IMG/VR virus record: IMGVR_UViG_3300024431_000005
Coordinates: 1 to 51,428 of that record
Strand: one strand, 5' to 3'
Length of the DNA stretch: 51,428 bases
Origin: a virus
Positions 22,290-31,614 of the stretch are shown in pieces; the first letter of the stretch is position 1; every line of letters begins with the position of its first letter. The notes below the pieces were generated by a model. That model was not told where the DNA came from. It was given only the letters and a program-made list of their open reading frames with translations, and searched no databases. The translations under genes and the position numbers were made by a program.

Positions 22290-24706
22290 TATTGTACGGG
22301 CTCCTCTTCTTCAGCACCGAAAAGCATTTCAGATAACCGACCAGTGACGTCGATATCTTCACCCTCTTCAACACCGGCTGCAGTGCGTAACTGCTCCATC
22401 ATGCCGGGACCTTCATCTTCAGCAAACTCATCAGAGATGTACACGCTGTCCTGCGGATCGTCTTCTGTCCATTGCTGCAGCGTCTGCCGACCACCAGCCA
22501 TTAGTAAGGGGGTCAGCTCCATCATGATCGCATCGCGGAGACGGACATTTCCTCTTGCGTGATACAAACGCAGAAGCTGATTTCTAATAAATGCACTTTG
22601 ATAAGCCTTAGCTGCGAAACCAAGGGCTCCGAGAGTCGCGATGTTGATGGCATCAACACTCAGCTGTCCGATGCCACCCGCTGCTGCCATGCCCACGCCT
22701 TTTCCAATCTCTTGAGCGGCTGCAGTAGCTGTTAAATACTCTTGCAAACCGATGAGTTCTCGCTGCGCCTGCTTACCGGGGAAGAATGTTTTTAGCTGTG
22801 CTTGGATAGGTTCTTTATCCATCCAAGCGAGAACTTTTTTAGGATCAACTGCCATGTCCTTAGGCATGCCACGACGCCAACCACCAACACGCAACGCATT
22901 TCTCATAATCAGTTGTTGCGCTGATTTTCGTCCCGTAGGTGTCATTGCGTCGTAAAGTGTTTTCAGCTGTTTCTCGTCTCCGCCTCTTAGCACTTTTCGA
23001 ATGATCCCTTGGTCTATCCGCCCAGCATCGATCACACTTTTGAGTGTCTTTTTCTCTGCCTCTGCTACTAAGCCTCTGGTGGTAGCCATCGCTTTAACCC
23101 ACTGGGCTCCGGCCTCTCCACCTTCGTCTAAGGCATGACGTTTCATGTCCCTTTCCAACGCGTCTGCTGCTTCGGTAAGAACTGTTCGGGCCTGCGGAGG
23201 CGCACGTCCAGCCTCCATACGCAGTCGTTGCAGCCAGTCATCGAGCGCACCAAAGTTACGAGCAAAATCCTGGGCCTTGCCTCCCTGCCACACAGAATTA
23301 CGAGCCTTGTTCAGTAGATCGATGACACCTGGGTTCGCCATCTCTCCGTACGATTCTTCTTTTTGGATGATGTCTCGAATACGCAAGCGAAAGTCACGCA
23401 GAATGATTGGCTTATCTTTAATCGTATCCAGTGCACCCTGTGTTGCAGTACGGGCAGCTTGCAAAGCTCTTCCGGCATTGCGATTGAGACTTTCGATAAC
23501 TTGATGACCGTAGTCAGTAATCGGATCCAGGTTGAAACGGTCGGCAAGATGTCGCAGTACTTCTACACGTTCTAAAGCCTCTCGCTTCCGTAAACCACCG
23601 GTACCGACAAGAGGCAAACGCTCCATCATCTTTAGCAAAATCTGCATGCGTGGCGTGTGGATTTCAGGTATCGCATCTTGCGTTAACACAAGAGCGGGGC
23701 GTGCCGTGTGCAAATATTTCTTAGCCTTTTTGGCGAAGTCTAGAACAGCTACTTTTGCCTCCGGGAGAATCCCCTTAAGTCCTCCAAACCATGACTGAGG
23801 TAGATAGCTGCCAATGTATTTGCCAGTGCGTTGGATCGCTGCAACCCCACCTCTACCAATATCCGCGATGGGACCTAAAGCAGTAGCCAGTGCGACATCC
23901 GAAACATCGAACTGACCACCAGCTTGTTCCTGTCCTACCTGTATTGCAGCTTCAGTCACGCCCGATGTTGCCATACCAGTCGCGATGCGACCTGCTATCG
24001 AAGGCATCGCAGCTGTTACTTTACCTGCAGGTGTGAAGATCACACCGATACCGATTGCTTGCACTGCATCCATCGCACTGAAGCCGGGACGATTAATAAC
24101 TGCACGCTGCCCTGTATTATTGTTAGCGACAATGATCGTGCCATCTGGGGCGTGTTGAATTCCAAACTCAGGCCACCTCTGCTCACCTGTTTCCGGATCG
24201 ATCTGCGTCAACATTTTTGCAATCTCTGCCGGATCAAACATGGTCAGGGCTGCTGCAGAGAGCATTGCTTTATCCCCCATGGAGAGGTGTGCAGCAACAC
24301 CCGAACCAACACGCTGCGTCATCTCACCGTGTTCAGCCAGCTCCATCAGCTCCATATTTGCGCCCATCTTCTGCCAGATACTTAACTCAGGGTCGTCAAG
24401 TGTTGCTTCCAACTCTGCAACACGAGGATTCATTATCGACTTGCCCATAAATAACTCGGGCAACTCTTTCGCTGCACGTGACTCACCGGGTTCCATCGGG
24501 AACGGGGACATGATCGTCTTACGCTCGATGTTAAGACCACCGATGTCACCACTGCGAACCAGTTCGGTCGCTGTACGAACAGGATCGGTTCCTGCCTCAC
24601 CCAGGAAACTCGCGTCAAAAGCACGTCCAAGATTTGCTCGTTGAGCTTCAGCAACAGGATCTACTGCCTCTCCAAATTTTGTGATGTCAAAATCTTCTTC
24701 AGCCAT
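22289..24706 (-). CDS. Large internal virion / DNA-ejection-type protein (805 aa)
   Basis: 805 residues, mostly helical. Hydrophobic stretches occur at about 210-235 (GIGVIFTPAGKVTAAMPSI) and 680-705 (GVGMAAAGGIGQLSVDAINIATLG), as in ejection proteins that cross the envelope. A long charged helical middle (320-640) and an acidic C-terminus (EEGEDIDV, GAEEEEPVQ) complete it. It lies in a row of large proteins behind the tail nozzle gene, the usual place of podovirus internal proteins (compare T7 gp14-16 and P22 gp7/16/20). No transglycosylase motif was seen. Specific homology is not asserted. Confidence 0.72.
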   Translation of the reverse strand: MAEEDFDITKFGEAVDPVAEAQRANLGRAFDASFLGEAGTDPVRTATELVRSGDIGGLNIERKTIMSPFPMEPGESRAAKELPELFMGKSIMNPRVAELEATLDDPELSIWQKMGANMELMELAEHGEMTQRVGSGVAAHLSMGDKAMLSAAALTMFDPAEIAKMLTQIDPETGEQRWPEFGIQHAPDGTIIVANNNTGQRAVINRPGFSAMDAVQAIGIGVIFTPAGKVTAAMPSIAGRIATGMATSGVTEAAIQVGQEQAGGQFDVSDVALATALGPIADIGRGGVAAIQRTGKYIGSYLPQSWFGGLKGILPEAKVAVLDFAKKAKKYLHTARPALVLTQDAIPEIHTPRMQILLKMMERLPLVGTGGLRKREALERVEVLRHLADRFNLDPITDYGHQVIESLNRNAGRALQAARTATQGALDTIKDKPIILRDFRLRIRDIIQKEESYGEMANPGVIDLLNKARNSVWQGGKAQDFARNFGALDDWLQRLRMEAGRAPPQARTVLTEAADALERDMKRHALDEGGEAGAQWVKAMATTRGLVAEAEKKTLKSVIDAGRIDQGIIRKVLRGGDEKQLKTLYDAMTPTGRKSAQQLIMRNALRVGGWRRGMPKDMAVDPKKVLAWMDKEPIQAQLKTFFPGKQAQRELIGLQEYLTATAAAQEIGKGVGMAAAGGIGQLSVDAINIATLGALGFAAKAYQSAFIRNQLLRLYHARGNVRLRDAIMMELTPLLMAGGRQTLQQWTEDDPQDSVYISDEFAEDEGPGMMEQLRTAAGVEEGEDIDVTGRLSEMLFGAEEEEPVQ

Positions 24707-24709
24707 CTG

Positions 24710-26524
24710 TTATTCCCCACTCTCTGGTTCAGCAGTCTTGCGACGTACTTGTCCGCCCCAGTCATCCTTTTCGAAGAAGTAGGCACCAACTTTCAACTTG
24801 TCGTACTGCGCTTTTGAGCTGATCGGTACCGCGCCGCGAACCCACCTGTTGTTATACGCTGCCTCCCACAAATCGCTGACCTCATCCATGTTTCCACGTT
24901 GGTACGCCTCGCGAACACCATTCCGAATTGCAGTTGAATAGATTAATTCCATCTCCTTCAGCCGCCGGTAGTTCGCTGTCGAGTTTTGTCCCAGACCAAC
25001 AGAGATGCCCTTCATCTCTCTAACGTCACGGTCAGACGTGTTGCCTTTCAGTGACATCAGTTTCTGCAAATAATCTTCAGCGGCAATCATCTGCAGCTCG
25101 GTCAACAGGATCGTGTCGCCGAAGTCAATCCCCATGAAATTCGCCAATCGATTCTTTAGTTCTTGGATACCGCTGGTCTCGATGATCGTCTCAGCGTTTT
25201 CGAAAATAGCATTGGCACGCCTGACATTCCGTATCGGAGCCCGGTATTCGTACGCTTCGTCGATCATTTCTTGGCCGCGACCTTCCTCTGCCTTTGCTCC
25301 TTCTGCTGCAGTGATGAGCGCATCTGCACGAGCAGGATCGAGCCTCGATGCAGCCTCGAAGTAAACACCGTTTTCATCCGTTAAAGGTGACAGCCGCCAC
25401 TCGCCATCTTTATCCATCTTCATGGCACCGAAGATCAGTTGTTGCTGAGCGACAGGTCTGCCCACATGCTCTGGGTTGACCATCGTTTGGATCGCTCCGT
25501 GGATACCCTTGGCTCGGTTGGCATGCCCAGCCATGGAGAGCATCTGATCGATCATCTTTGCTTCGATAGCAATCTCTTGCGCTACGTTCGTGTCTAACTG
25601 CTCATCGTAATACGCTTCATGCTCAGCAGCTCGCCCCTGTTCCTCGCGCAACAACCCAGCAGTCGCACCTAACGATTCACCGAAGCCCCCTGTCTGTGTC
25701 GGTGCCAGCATGCCTTGTGCAAATGCCAGCCACTTAGACGATTCATCCGATGCCCGCTGTTTATCTCTTCGTTCTGCAATTTGTGTACGACCTTGACGAA
25801 GACGGTCGATAGCACTCTGCTGATTCATCACGATCAACTCGGTCAAGCTCTTCCCGGCACCGGGGTGAGTTGTCCGACTTATGATCTCATCCACAGTGAG
25901 CAAAGGTTCCTGCTCCTCTTCTTCCGGAGGACCCGCGACTGCGCCGAGTCCACCGACACCTCCACCACCTTGAAATTTTTTCACTCTGCCACCTCGTGCA
26001 AATTTCTGTTGTCCGGATACTTCCTGTTGCGCTTCTGCTATCGGATCGTAAAACACATCACCGGTAGGAGGCTGTGGGACGTCACCGGGTCCGTTCGGTA
26101 CCCACTCCAATGCACCGTTAGCGTACTCTTCAACTCGGCCACCGATTCCACCACGGTTATACGATTCCTCGACCATCGTATCTTCGACCAGCTCCGCGCC
26201 TCCTTCTCTGTGGAGCTGTCGCATTCGTATCTTCGGATCGATCATCGCTTGCATCTTTTGGCGAAAGGCTTGCATACCTCCCGTTGCGATCTCCGCTTTC
26301 ATCTTCTCCAGGTCGCGGTCTGATATTTTACCTTTGAGGTCAGATAGCCCAGCACCTATGGACTTGCCTGCCGCATCCCTGAGAGCTTGCATCCTAAATT
26401 CACCGGAAGCACCTCGAACTATGGAGCCAAAGATGACCCCTCCCGTCTCGGGATCAAACATAGTTTGGAGAGCACCCTTAATTCGGCCCCCCTCCTGATA
26501 CGCTTGTTCCACTTCTGCTCTCAT
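24710..26524 (-). CDS. Internal virion-type protein with duplicated segment (604 aa)
   Basis: 604 residues from ATG 26524; a TTG two codons upstream is less likely. The N-terminal region (GALQTMFDPETGG...IFGSIVRGASGEFR, then LKGKISDRDLEKMK) reappears in the C-terminal half (GAIQTMVNPEHVG...IFGAMKMDKDGEWR, then LKGNTSDRDVREMKG), so the chain contains a diverged duplication. YxxGG-type boxes (FARGGRVKKFQGGGG) lie between the halves. Probably an internal or ejection protein. It starts 2 nt after the end of the frameshift extension of the upstream gene. Confidence 0.7.
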   Translation of the reverse strand: MRAEVEQAYQEGGRIKGALQTMFDPETGGVIFGSIVRGASGEFRMQALRDAAGKSIGAGLSDLKGKISDRDLEKMKAEIATGGMQAFRQKMQAMIDPKIRMRQLHREGGAELVEDTMVEESYNRGGIGGRVEEYANGALEWVPNGPGDVPQPPTGDVFYDPIAEAQQEVSGQQKFARGGRVKKFQGGGGVGGLGAVAGPPEEEEQEPLLTVDEIISRTTHPGAGKSLTELIVMNQQSAIDRLRQGRTQIAERRDKQRASDESSKWLAFAQGMLAPTQTGGFGESLGATAGLLREEQGRAAEHEAYYDEQLDTNVAQEIAIEAKMIDQMLSMAGHANRAKGIHGAIQTMVNPEHVGRPVAQQQLIFGAMKMDKDGEWRLSPLTDENGVYFEAASRLDPARADALITAAEGAKAEEGRGQEMIDEAYEYRAPIRNVRRANAIFENAETIIETSGIQELKNRLANFMGIDFGDTILLTELQMIAAEDYLQKLMSLKGNTSDRDVREMKGISVGLGQNSTANYRRLKEMELIYSTAIRNGVREAYQRGNMDEVSDLWEAAYNNRWVRGAVPISSKAQYDKLKVGAYFFEKDDWGGQVRRKTAEPESGE

Positions 26525-26526
26525 GA

Positions 26527-26739
26527 TCAATCCTGTTTATGCTGCAGTTCCAGGTGATGTCCGCCTGCTGCGCCAACACCTCTTCCAAAATCAGGGTACA
26601 ACTGCTTCGCCCACTGACTGAGTGCTCCTACTGCACGTCGTCCGAAGTTCCAGATACCTGAAGTTGCAGCACGTGCCAGTCCACCGATGCCGTACTCACC
26701 TACCTCATCATACTCGCCCTCGATAGCGCGCCTTTTGGG
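26527..26739 (-). CDS. -1 frameshift extension of the 374-aa virion gene
   Basis: Read in the -1 frame from the heptamer C_CCA_AAA (26739-26733), the sequence encodes 68 further residues, RRAIEGEYDEVGEYGIGG through NFGRRAVGALSQWAKQ and ending QHKQD, with TGA at 26529-26527, 2 nt before the next ATG. The frame has no ATG, GTG or TTG near its beginning (a TGA closes it upstream; the only TTG is about two thirds in). Its composition (Gly, Ala, Arg, Trp) is protein-like. GGAGGG lies 12 nt before the heptamer. The joined product would be 432 aa. Confidence 0.65.
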   Translation of the reverse strand, partial: PKRRAIEGEYDEVGEYGIGGLARAATSGIWNFGRRAVGALSQWAKQLYPDFGRGVGAAGGHHLELQHKQD

Positions 26740-27824
26740 TACGCATACCCACCCTCCGCGTAGTCAGTCATGTCTTCGAAGTCTCCGTCGATAAGGTAGC
26801 CGCCTTCGGCTCCTCCCGATTGCAGACCGCGATACACACCGTAGGCACCTGCGAGTTGCGACAGACCTGACGGCTGATAAATACTTGCCGGTCCTACATC
26901 GGTGCGTGTCGTAACTCCGCCTTGCGACGGAAGTCCTCGGATGACGTCGCTCATGAAGCCAACACGTTGGAACGGCAGATCGCGCTGCTCGATGAAATCC
27001 TGGTACGCAAGATCGAGACTCGCCTGATCCATTCCGCGCTGCTGTTGTCCGATCTCTGCCATCGAGGCAGCATCAGTAATACCCATTCTCTGAGCAGCTT
27101 CGCCCATTCGGCCAAGACCTTCGGCTCCGGCGAACATCTGCTGCGCGCCTGCTTCTTCGAGAGCACCAGTAATGCGAGCCAACTCGCCTTGTCGCGACAT
27201 GTCGGCACCGAAGATGTCTGCGCCCTGACCGTACGCTCCGGACAGTGCTTCGAGTCGCTGTGCTTCGAGTCCCTCTTGGATGTCTCGCATACCTTGGACA
27301 CCGATGTCTTCCATCGAGCCGGTGCCGCCACGAGATCCGTACTGACCGGCACCTCCGAAGGTGCGCTGCAGTGACGGCAGGAAACTCTCTTCCAGTGTGC
27401 GCGTAGCGAGCTGCTCTTGTCGGTCGAGCACGCCACCGATATACGGATTCATGTACGACTCGGCGACACCTTCATCAGTCCACATTCGCGAGCCCGCTTC
27501 GAGGAAGGGATCCGCTGAACGTCTGATGTTGGCGGCGCGTTGCAGGCCTCCGCCATAACCCGCAGCTCCCGCTTCGAGGTACGGCTGATAGGCACCGATG
27601 TTTGCTTCCGTCAAACCGAACGCAGTCTGCTCGTCCTCAGAGAAACCAGCGATCCTGGGTCCGCCATACGGGATGTAGGGCTCAGCTGCTGCTGCGTTCG
27701 CTCGTGCGATCAGTCCCTGCGTGTAATCCGACATCCACTTCGGGATGTTTTCCACGGTTTGCCCGTAGGTTGTGACCGATTGTGGAGGTTTTCCCTCAAA
27801 TAAGAAATCAGTAATGTCAGCCAT
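26700..27824 (-). CDS. Virion-associated protein, short form (374 aa)
   Basis: 374 residues, Gly/Ala/Gln-rich and helical. The N-terminal part (PYIPYGGPRIAGFSEDEQTAF) and the repeated GQGADIFGADMSRQGEL-like helices are typical of a protein often found beside ejection proteins in podovirus-like genomes. The C-terminus has YAEGGYAYPKG followed by LSRASMMR and TAG. P363-K364 are encoded by the slippery heptamer, so a -1 shift would replace the last 10 residues with 68 others. ATG 27824 overlaps the upstream gene by 8 nt. The role in the virion is inferred from position. Confidence 0.75.
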   Translation of the reverse strand: MADITDFLFEGKPPQSVTTYGQTVENIPKWMSDYTQGLIARANAAAAEPYIPYGGPRIAGFSEDEQTAFGLTEANIGAYQPYLEAGAAGYGGGLQRAANIRRSADPFLEAGSRMWTDEGVAESYMNPYIGGVLDRQEQLATRTLEESFLPSLQRTFGGAGQYGSRGGTGSMEDIGVQGMRDIQEGLEAQRLEALSGAYGQGADIFGADMSRQGELARITGALEEAGAQQMFAGAEGLGRMGEAAQRMGITDAASMAEIGQQQRGMDQASLDLAYQDFIEQRDLPFQRVGFMSDVIRGLPSQGGVTTRTDVGPASIYQPSGLSQLAGAYGVYRGLQSGGAEGGYLIDGDFEDMTDYAEGGYAYPKGALSRASMMR

Positions 27825-29781
27825 TTACAACTCTCCCCGATTCGGTCATCGCTCTACGAAGTCTTGCCATGCCACCTTGCGCCATGTACTGGTGCGGTGC
27901 CTTCGCCTTGTGGCTGAAGCCACCCTTGCTCAAATTCTTTGCTTTGTGCTTGCGCAGGTTCCGACGCATCTCATCCAACCGCTTCGCTCCCGCGTCACCG
28001 GATCCGTCACCCAAGAGTGACACCGTTTCTGCGTCCATGACGTACTCACCGTCGCTCAGTCGCGCGGGAATATCGTCGGACCTACCTGTGCCCGGTCCTT
28101 TAACATAACGCCCTGCGGCGCTCACAGTCGGTGCAGCGAGCGGTACGTCGGCGTTCTGAGCCCAGTAATCGAACTCGCCTCCACGTTGGTAGCCGCCCAT
28201 GGCATTCCCCGGCATGCCCTGACCTAGCTGTTGCGGCTGCGGTGGAAGCCAGTTGCCCGTGTTGGGATCGGGGCTATAACCTGCAGCTTGCAACTGACCT
28301 TGAACACTCTGCGCCAGCTGAGCTGGGATTGGTTGACCAGCAGCTATCATGCCTGCTACACCACCGGCTCCGCCCAAACCACCAGCCGGTCCCACCGTAG
28401 GTGTGCCTGTTTCTCCGGCGAACGGCTCAGGTTGCATGAACAAATGTTGTCCGCTTTGAGGTGCACCGGTTTGCCCGTACGTGTAGTACGCGTTGGGATC
28501 CATGCCCCGGAACTGTCGGTTCATGCTGTAAACCGGCAAGCTTTCCATCATCCACTCAGGCATCTCAGGAGGCACAGCCTCTTCGTACGCACTAGCACCA
28601 CCAAGGATTCCAGCCCCCATCAAGGCAGGCATCACCATGTCGCCGAACTGACCAAGGGCTCCGGCTGGTGCAGGTGCTACTCCTCCAGCGGCAGGTGTCG
28701 GTGGAGCTACTGCAGGTCCCGGAGGACCGGAGGGACCACCGGGCTCACCGTAACCTGGGATCGGAGCTGGTGGACCGGAAGGACCACCCACATCACCGAA
28801 ACCGGGGGGTCCTTCCAGTGCACCTGTGACTGCAACTGGATCCGGAATACCTTCGGCCATGATGCCGCCCGCTGCGGGGTCTTGGAGGCCTAACATCTCT
28901 TGTCCCTTGCCAACGAGACCTTCTATCGTTGGTTGCATGTACTCGCCCAGCCCGCCCATGATGGCACCTTCCATGAACTCGCCGCCTGTTAATGACGACG
29001 CTGCACCACCTGCCAGACTGGAGCCAACGATCTCTGCAGTACGTGCAGACATACCCGGAGCAATCTTGCTGACCTGTGCGCCAGCCATCGAGCCGAGACC
29101 ACCTGTGATCGCACCGGAAAGTGCGCCCTTCATGAAGTCACCACCACCAGCTGCGCTGAGTCCGCCCTGCACGAGGGCATTACCGATGACGCTCGCCGCA
29201 GCACTACTCCCTGTAAACATGCCACCGATAGCTGCGCCCAGTCCGGGAACAAAAATGCTCAGTGCAATTGGAGCAACGATCTGGAAAATTTTGGAGGAAA
29301 CGATCTTCTTCACCGTTTTCTTAATCTTCTTCCAGATCTTACTGAGGAAACCGTACTCGCCGATGCCCGTCTCGGGGTTAATCTCAGCCGGTCCCCACAT
29401 AGACTCGATGACTTCGTACTCTTCAGGGCTGACGTGCAGCATCATGGAATCGTCGCCACGTCCTGCAGCTCGTGTCTTCTCTGCCGCTGCTCGGGCTGGA
29501 CCTCCCTTCGCATAAGCTCGTTCGACCGCACCACCGTATTTGTAGAGACGGATCTTCTTAGCGTCCGATTTGGAGGCACCAGCTTTTTTCATCAGCTCTT
29601 CAGCAGCCATGGTGTACAGCAACTCCATGCCACCGGGCATGGCTTCGACTTTCTGCACGTCCTTAATCATGCTTTTGTCGCCACCAGCCTGACTAATCAT
29701 TGCAGATAAGCCGCCCTCGGGACCTTGCACATCCATGGTCTCAGTGATCTGTAGTTCTCTTCGATTAGGTTTTGCTGCCAT
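27817..29781 (-). CDS. Internal virion-type protein with hydrophobic glycine-rich core (654 aa)
   Basis: 654 residues from ATG 29781 (GGA 4 nt upstream); a longer reading from 29874 would overlap the 90-aa gene. A basic amphipathic segment (KIWKKIKKTVKKIV) leads into hydrophobic, glycine-rich stretches (IFQIVAPIALSIFVPGLGAA, then repeated GALSGAITGGLG types) that could insert in membranes. A Pro/Gly-rich middle follows. The C-terminal KGPGTGRSDDIPARLSDGE, then EYVMDAETVSLLGDG, is a motif common in such phage proteins. YxxGG boxes occur throughout. Likely ejected or capsid-internal. Confidence 0.72.
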   Translation of the reverse strand: MAAKPNRRELQITETMDVQGPEGGLSAMISQAGGDKSMIKDVQKVEAMPGGMELLYTMAAEELMKKAGASKSDAKKIRLYKYGGAVERAYAKGGPARAAAEKTRAAGRGDDSMMLHVSPEEYEVIESMWGPAEINPETGIGEYGFLSKIWKKIKKTVKKIVSSKIFQIVAPIALSIFVPGLGAAIGGMFTGSSAAASVIGNALVQGGLSAAGGGDFMKGALSGAITGGLGSMAGAQVSKIAPGMSARTAEIVGSSLAGGAASSLTGGEFMEGAIMGGLGEYMQPTIEGLVGKGQEMLGLQDPAAGGIMAEGIPDPVAVTGALEGPPGFGDVGGPSGPPAPIPGYGEPGGPSGPPGPAVAPPTPAAGGVAPAPAGALGQFGDMVMPALMGAGILGGASAYEEAVPPEMPEWMMESLPVYSMNRQFRGMDPNAYYTYGQTGAPQSGQHLFMQPEPFAGETGTPTVGPAGGLGGAGGVAGMIAAGQPIPAQLAQSVQGQLQAAGYSPDPNTGNWLPPQPQQLGQGMPGNAMGGYQRGGEFDYWAQNADVPLAAPTVSAAGRYVKGPGTGRSDDIPARLSDGEYVMDAETVSLLGDGSGDAGAKRLDEMRRNLRKHKAKNLSKGGFSHKAKAPHQYMAQGGMARLRRAMTESGRVVNG

Positions 29782-29785
29782 AGTC

Positions 29786-30058
29786 CTATCCCGTAAAATC
29801 TGCTGTAGCGAACATTCTCTCCGCCCACTTTTTCCAATCATCAAATGCGTAAGGGTCAGGTACGTCCTGCCCAAGCGAATCTACGCCTCCGAATACACCT
29901 GATGCCCACGCCTGCCACTCCGACGCGTCATCCAAACGTGGGAAATTAGGATCGCACCCACTCACATTATCTGAGAAGAAGCCCAGTGCGCCCGTCATGA
30001 AATCAGCCCACTGGATCACCTCGTCGTCACCGAAGCCACGTGGATCGATGATGGTCAT
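29786..30058 (-). CDS. Small acidic virion-block protein (90 aa)
   Basis: 90 residues, acidic, rich in Trp and Phe (WADFMTGALGFF, WQAWASGVFGG, DDWKKWAERMFA). The pattern of WxxW(A/M)xxxF is repeated three times, suggesting three related helices. It is coupled to the nozzle gene by a 4-nt overlap. Not recognised; perhaps a chaperone or connector for the adjacent ejection proteins. Confidence 0.7.
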   Translation of the reverse strand: MTIIDPRGFGDDEVIQWADFMTGALGFFSDNVSGCDPNFPRLDDASEWQAWASGVFGGVDSLGQDVPDPYAFDDWKKWAERMFATADFTG

Positions 30059-31614
30059 GATTCTACCCTTCCGTCAGCAGGCTCGATATGAGCGTAAGTC
30101 TTGCCCAGTTCGTAGTTGCCACCTGCAACGTTCGACTCAAACTTGAAGCTCATCAGTCGTTTGACCTCTTTGAACTTCACCGTCTCTTCGTCGCCGCTGG
30201 AAGGTGTAGCAAAAATTGTCCCTATCTCTCCGTCAACGACAGTAGCTTTGGCATTAGCACGTCCACGTACCTGTAAGGTCATGTCACCCGACTGCACCAG
30301 GTCGGGCTCGACTCGTGCAACATGCAGGGACTTCTCACTCACGTTCTGGTCGAGCAGCGAGAACTCGTGCGTCTCAAAGAATGATCGAACAGCGCTGATT
30401 GAGGACGTTCGGATCTTGTCGAACGCTGTCTCGTGCTGCCAGATCGTGCGACCGTTTGCAGTGATCTCGTTGTCCACCATGAAGGGACGCTGGAACACGT
30501 TGGCAAAAACTCCTGCCGTGCGTCCTTGATCGACATCGTCAAAGTCAGGCAACGGTGTGTCGAACCAGTAACCTTCGCGCACATTGAAAACCACAGCGTG
30601 GGTGCACTCAGTTGCAGTGCCACGTGGGTAACACCACCAGATCTCACCGTAGCGAGGGATCTTGAAGCCGAAACATTTCTGCCGCTGTGCGAAGTTGATG
30701 TTGTCGAAGAAAAAGTTCTGGTTCATGTTGTTGGGCATCTCGCGCACGACACCGTTGAACAGGTACCAGCGATCAACACCGGGCCAATAGTAAATGCCGT
30801 CGAACTCCACGACGCCCTGCGAACTCAGGATCGTAATGCCTCGGGCAACGATGTCGAAAACAAAATCAGGTGGAGCTGACACATTGAACGTTGCTCGGAT
30901 GAGGGAGTCGAGTCCCCATATCAGGACAGCAGGACCAGCACCGGCACCTCGAAGTGGCATGCCTTTGACGAGCTTCTGCGTGCCGATGTTGAACTCGACA
31001 GGAGCAACCGAGAGATTGTTGATCGCAGAGTATCGAATGATCCCTTCGCTACCGAATGCAAACAGGTACAGACCGCTGACGACGATGCCACCGCTCACTT
31101 CGCCGCCTGTGCCGGTGTTCCATCCAGTTGCACCTGAATTCAGGCCGACTGTTGTGAGTATTGTGGTTGCAGTCATCGTGTCGAGCCAGATAGTGCCGCC
31201 AATCGAGTTGTCGATGTTCGCAGCGTTCGGTGCAGCGTGTGCAATTAGCACATGATTGCCCGTGCCCTGCGTGTCGGCATAAACCTCGAACTGCCACAGA
31301 TTGTTAAGGTCAGTAACGAAAGCAGCAGGCGTGCGATCACTGAAGAGGAACAACGAGCCGTTCGAGACCTGGTACTGACCAAGAGTGTTCGGATGCCCCA
31401 GGTGCAAGAACTGAACGTCGTCTTGCGAGAAGGTAGCCATGCCGCGCGTAACTTCCGGCACCGTGTCGGTGACCTGCTGATAGCCGCCAATCTTTTTCGG
31501 CATGCCACGTTGGAACCTGCACCACAGCCCATCGACGTAGTGCTCGCTGTCAAAGCGAGTACCGTCCCGTTTGATTCCGGGAGCTGAGGCTAAGCGTGCA
31601 GGTTGTGCAGCCAT
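30055..31614 (-). CDS. Tail nozzle / packaged-DNA stabilisation-like protein
   Basis: 519 residues from ATG 31614, whose A is the last base of the previous stop (TAATG); the longer frame to 31698 is rejected. The opening GIKRDGTRFDSEHYVDGLWCRFQ-type segment, YQQVTD, repeated beta-propeller-like strands, VEFDGIYYWPGVDRWYLFNG and YGEIWWCYP are features of the P22 gp10 / podovirus tail-hub nozzle family. It would close the short tail and hold packaged DNA. The gene order (adaptor, fibre-like, nozzle, ejection proteins) agrees. Confidence 0.82.
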   Translation of the reverse strand: MAAQPARLASAPGIKRDGTRFDSEHYVDGLWCRFQRGMPKKIGGYQQVTDTVPEVTRGMATFSQDDVQFLHLGHPNTLGQYQVSNGSLFLFSDRTPAAFVTDLNNLWQFEVYADTQGTGNHVLIAHAAPNAANIDNSIGGTIWLDTMTATTILTTVGLNSGATGWNTGTGGEVSGGIVVSGLYLFAFGSEGIIRYSAINNLSVAPVEFNIGTQKLVKGMPLRGAGAGPAVLIWGLDSLIRATFNVSAPPDFVFDIVARGITILSSQGVVEFDGIYYWPGVDRWYLFNGVVREMPNNMNQNFFFDNINFAQRQKCFGFKIPRYGEIWWCYPRGTATECTHAVVFNVREGYWFDTPLPDFDDVDQGRTAGVFANVFQRPFMVDNEITANGRTIWQHETAFDKIRTSSISAVRSFFETHEFSLLDQNVSEKSLHVARVEPDLVQSGDMTLQVRGRANAKATVVDGEIGTIFATPSSGDEETVKFKEVKRLMSFKFESNVAGGNYELGKTYAHIEPADGRVES

